From Pseudaeromonas sp041441555 (lineage in GTDB: Bacteria; Pseudomonadota; Gammaproteobacteria; Enterobacterales; Aeromonadaceae): a DNA stretch of 24,834 nt. Positions 23,711-24,834 of this stretch are shown piece by piece. Below the pieces are notes generated by a model. The model searched no databases. It was not told the origin of the DNA and worked only from the letters and a program-made list of their open reading frames with translations. The translations under genes were made by a program, and so were the position numbers. Location of the stretch: NCBI GenBank assembly GCA_041441555.1, contig JASDSW010000034.1, forward strand, positions 1 through 24,834, in the 5' to 3' direction. Positions within the stretch are counted from its first letter, which is position 1; every line of letters begins with the position of its first letter.

Positions 23711-24184
23711 TTACTTGGCGGCCGGCTTGACGTAGGTAACTGGCTTCTCGCCACGAACGTCGATGTAGAAGTCGTAGTCGCCGTCAGCAGGCGGGGTGAA
23801 CTTAACTTCTTCGAACTTGGAGTTCGGGTTCAACTCGATCGGGTCTTTCTCAAAAACACCCGGGGCAGTCAGGTAACCGAAGTTGGTACCCGGAGTCCAA
23901 GCAGAGTCAGCGAACTTGAACTTGTACGGAGCGTAATCAACCTTCAGCCCCTTACCAGTGGCCTTATAAACACCCTTCTCGACCATCACTACCTTGTTTT
24001 CAGGCAGCGGAGCCCAAGGATTAGCTTCAGTGATTTCGCCACGCAGGTAGATCTCTTTACCGAAAACATCAGCACCGCCGGCGCCACCAGCAGCACCAGC
24101 CGCAGCGGTCTTGCTATCAGAAGCACAACCAGACATAACCAGAGCGCCAGCAACGAATGCCATCATCAGCGATTTCTTAAACAT
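23711..24184 (-). CDS. Predicted lipoprotein with a carbohydrate-binding-like domain
   Basis: I do not recognise this gene by name. The 157-residue product has a lipoprotein signal peptide (KK then a hydrophobic stretch, ending VMSGC with C20 as the lipidated cysteine). A short Ala/Gly linker (about 27-45) precedes one domain of about 110 residues. The S2-D3-type position after the cysteine is A-S, favouring the outer membrane. The domain pattern IYLRGEITEANPWAP, then YKFKFADSAW and TNFGYL, recalls the beta-sandwich domains of SusE/SusF proteins and the N-terminal parts of pullulanases; this is resemblance only. The ATG at 24182-24184 has a strong GAAGGA upstream; an upstream in-frame start adds six residues. 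Codon use is less G+C-rich than its neighbours, as in highly expressed genes. Confidence 0.75.
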   Translation of the reverse strand: MFKKSLMMAFVAGALVMSGCASDSKTAAAGAAGGAGGADVFGKEIYLRGEITEANPWAPLPENKVVMVEKGVYKATGKGLKVDYAPYKFKFADSAWTPGTNFGYLTAPGVFEKDPIELNPNSKFEEVKFTPPADGDYDFYIDVRGEKPVTYVKPAAK

Positions 24185-24475
24185 AAACTTTCCTTCGTTC
24201 ATTTGTTTATAGGCTTGAATTTCTGAGAGTTTTTATCAACTCCCTAGGTTTGGCATTTAACCAAAAGCTGGCGTGAGAAAATCTGCCAGACTTCACACAA
24301 TGAATAGAGTCAATTGAATTGTTCTTCGGAGTGAGAGCTGAACAGTGTTTTCATGAAAAATGGATGGACAGGGTTGCTATCGGCAGCGGTCGGTGACGCG
24401 AGCACGGAATCAAAAGCAATCCACACGATGAGGGACAACGGAGCTTGCCATTGCTATTTGAGCAATGGATAAATG
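24185..24475. other. Gene-poor gap between the lipoprotein gene and the rRNA operon
   Basis: No convincing gene is seen in about 290 nt. The gap must hold the lipoprotein promoter on the minus strand; a TATAAA lies 21-30 nt before the ribosome-binding site, with a TTGATA too far upstream (22 nt) for a normal spacer. A small hairpin, CCATTGC/GCAATGG (24448-24454 with 24462-24468), follows the rRNA terminator. A 39-codon open frame (24353-24472, plus) has no ribosome-binding site at normal distance. Confidence 0.5.
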
Positions 24476-24501
24476 AAAAAGCCCGCAACAATGCGGGCTT
24501 T
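24470..24501 (-). terminator. Terminator of the rRNA operon
   Basis: On the minus strand AAAGCCCGCA and TGCGGGCTTT (24492-24501 with 24478-24487) form a perfect 10-bp stem with a 4-nt loop, followed by TTTTTCATTT. It lies 11 nt beyond the distal 5S gene. Confidence 0.9.
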
Positions 24502-24512
24502 CAGAATAAATA

Positions 24513-24626
24513 TTTGACGGTGTCCTACTCTCACATGGCGAATGCCACACTACCATCGGCGCTACAACGTTTCACTTCTGTGTTCGGCATGGATACAGGT
24601 GGTTCCATTGCGCTATGGCCGTCAAA
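24513..24626 (-). rRNA. rrf: 5S ribosomal RNA, distal copy
   Basis: Read on the minus strand, the core (ACCACCTG, CCATGCCGAAC, AGAAGTGAAAC, GCGCCGATGGTAGTGTGG, GAGAGTAGGACA) is clearly 5S rRNA. The terminal helix TTTGACGG/CCGTCAAA sets the ends and gives about 114 nt. This helix differs from that of the upstream 5S copy at the window edge. It follows tRNA-Thr and is the last gene of the operon. Confidence 0.93.
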
Positions 24627-24642
24627 TAAAACTTTTTAAAAG

Positions 24643-24718
24643 TGGTGCTGATACCCAGAGTCGAACTGGGGACCTCACCCTTACCAAGGGTGCGCTCTAC
24701 CAACTGAGCCATATCAGC
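24643..24718 (-). tRNA. tRNA-Thr (anticodon GGT)
   Basis: A complete 76-nt cloverleaf on the minus strand: acceptor GCTGATA/TATCAGC with discriminator A and encoded CCA, anticodon stem CACCC/GGGTG, loop TTGGTAA with GGT (complement of 24683-24685), and T loop TTCGACT. It lies between two 5S genes, matching thrV in E. coli rrnD. Confidence 0.96.
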
Positions 24719-24768
24719 ACATAACTTGTGCGATATCCGGTCTAACCGTATATCTAAATTGTTTGCCT

Positions 24769-24791
24769 GCGAAGTAGTTTCCTACTCTCGC
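24769..24791 (-). other. Hairpin in the 5S-tRNA-Thr spacer
   Basis: On the minus strand GCGAGAGTAG-GAAA-CTACTTCGC folds into a 9-bp stem with one bulged G and a GAAA loop. The 5' strand copies the sequence near the 3' end of 5S rRNA (GAGAGTAGGA). It could be a processing signal or a relic of a 5S copy. Confidence 0.5.
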
Positions 24792-24815
24792 CTGCTGGTC
24801 TTGCGACCTAATTGG

Positions 24816-24834
24816 GTGCCTGGCAGTGTCCTAC
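24816..24834 (-). rRNA. rrf: 5S ribosomal RNA, proximal copy (3' end only, cut by window edge)
   Basis: On the minus strand the last bases, GTAGGACACTGCCAGGCAC, match the 3' end of a typical 5S rRNA (E. coli ends GCCAGGCAT). The rest lies beyond the window. The 23S and 16S genes are expected further out. Confidence 0.8.

Noticed and set aside
24353..24472. 39-codon plus-strand frame in the gap before the rRNA terminator
   Set aside because: Starts with ATGAAAAATGG but lacks a ribosome-binding site at a normal distance and has no signal or motif.
1..24834. CRISPR array, insertion sequence, integron or prophage
   Set aside because: No regularly spaced repeats, transposase, integrase or phage genes were seen. 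The only tRNAs lack adjacent integrase or direct-repeat copies of their 3' ends.

Overview
The window looks like a chromosomal segment of a gamma-proteobacterium, most probably an Aeromonas. The reasons are the high G+C content, an adjacent exeA-exeB pair of the Aeromonas type II secretion kind, and an Escherichia-like order of housekeeping genes (glnE-ygiF / ygiM / cca / uppP / folB / plsY / tsaD / rpsU-dnaG-rpoD / tRNA-Ile). Genus is an inference from remembered protein sequences; no search was run.

Layout. 1-4662 (minus): ygiF (CYTH-CHAD triphosphatase) followed by glnE (glutamine synthetase adenylyltransferase), ended by a hairpin terminator. 4894-5616 (plus): ygiM, a membrane-anchored SH3b protein. 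5697-8041 (minus): exeA-exeB, overlapping by a TGATG junction. 8269-9501 (plus): cca, with a GTG start. A 177-bp imperfect inverted repeat separates cca from the convergent folB-folK-uppP operon (9734-11392, minus). 11519-12124 (plus): plsY. 12155-13168 (minus): tsaD. 13365-18068 (plus): the macromolecular-synthesis operon rpsU-yqeY-dnaG-rpoD, with two internal terminator-like hairpins and candidate rpoD promoters, one resembling a sigma-32 site. 18162-18238 (plus): tRNA-Ile2 (CAT anticodon).

The right part holds a nitric-oxide detoxification locus. norR (plus, 22096-23628) diverges from a minus-strand run of norV, norW, a YeaR/TehB-like DUF1971 gene and a SAM-dependent methyltransferase. The norR-norV gap carries three GT-N7-AC NorR-type sites and a good sigma-54 promoter facing norV. 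The proposed circuit is that NorR senses NO through its GAF iron centre and activates norVW through sigma-54. NorV reduces NO and NorW feeds it electrons. The two downstream genes would be co-induced accessory functions of unknown role; they are the most interesting part of the window.

The window ends with a predicted lipoprotein of unknown function (minus) and the distal end of an rRNA operon read on the minus strand: 5S, tRNA-Thr(GGT), a second and divergent 5S, and a terminator. This matches the layout of E. coli rrnD. I see no CRISPR array, insertion sequence, prophage or integron.
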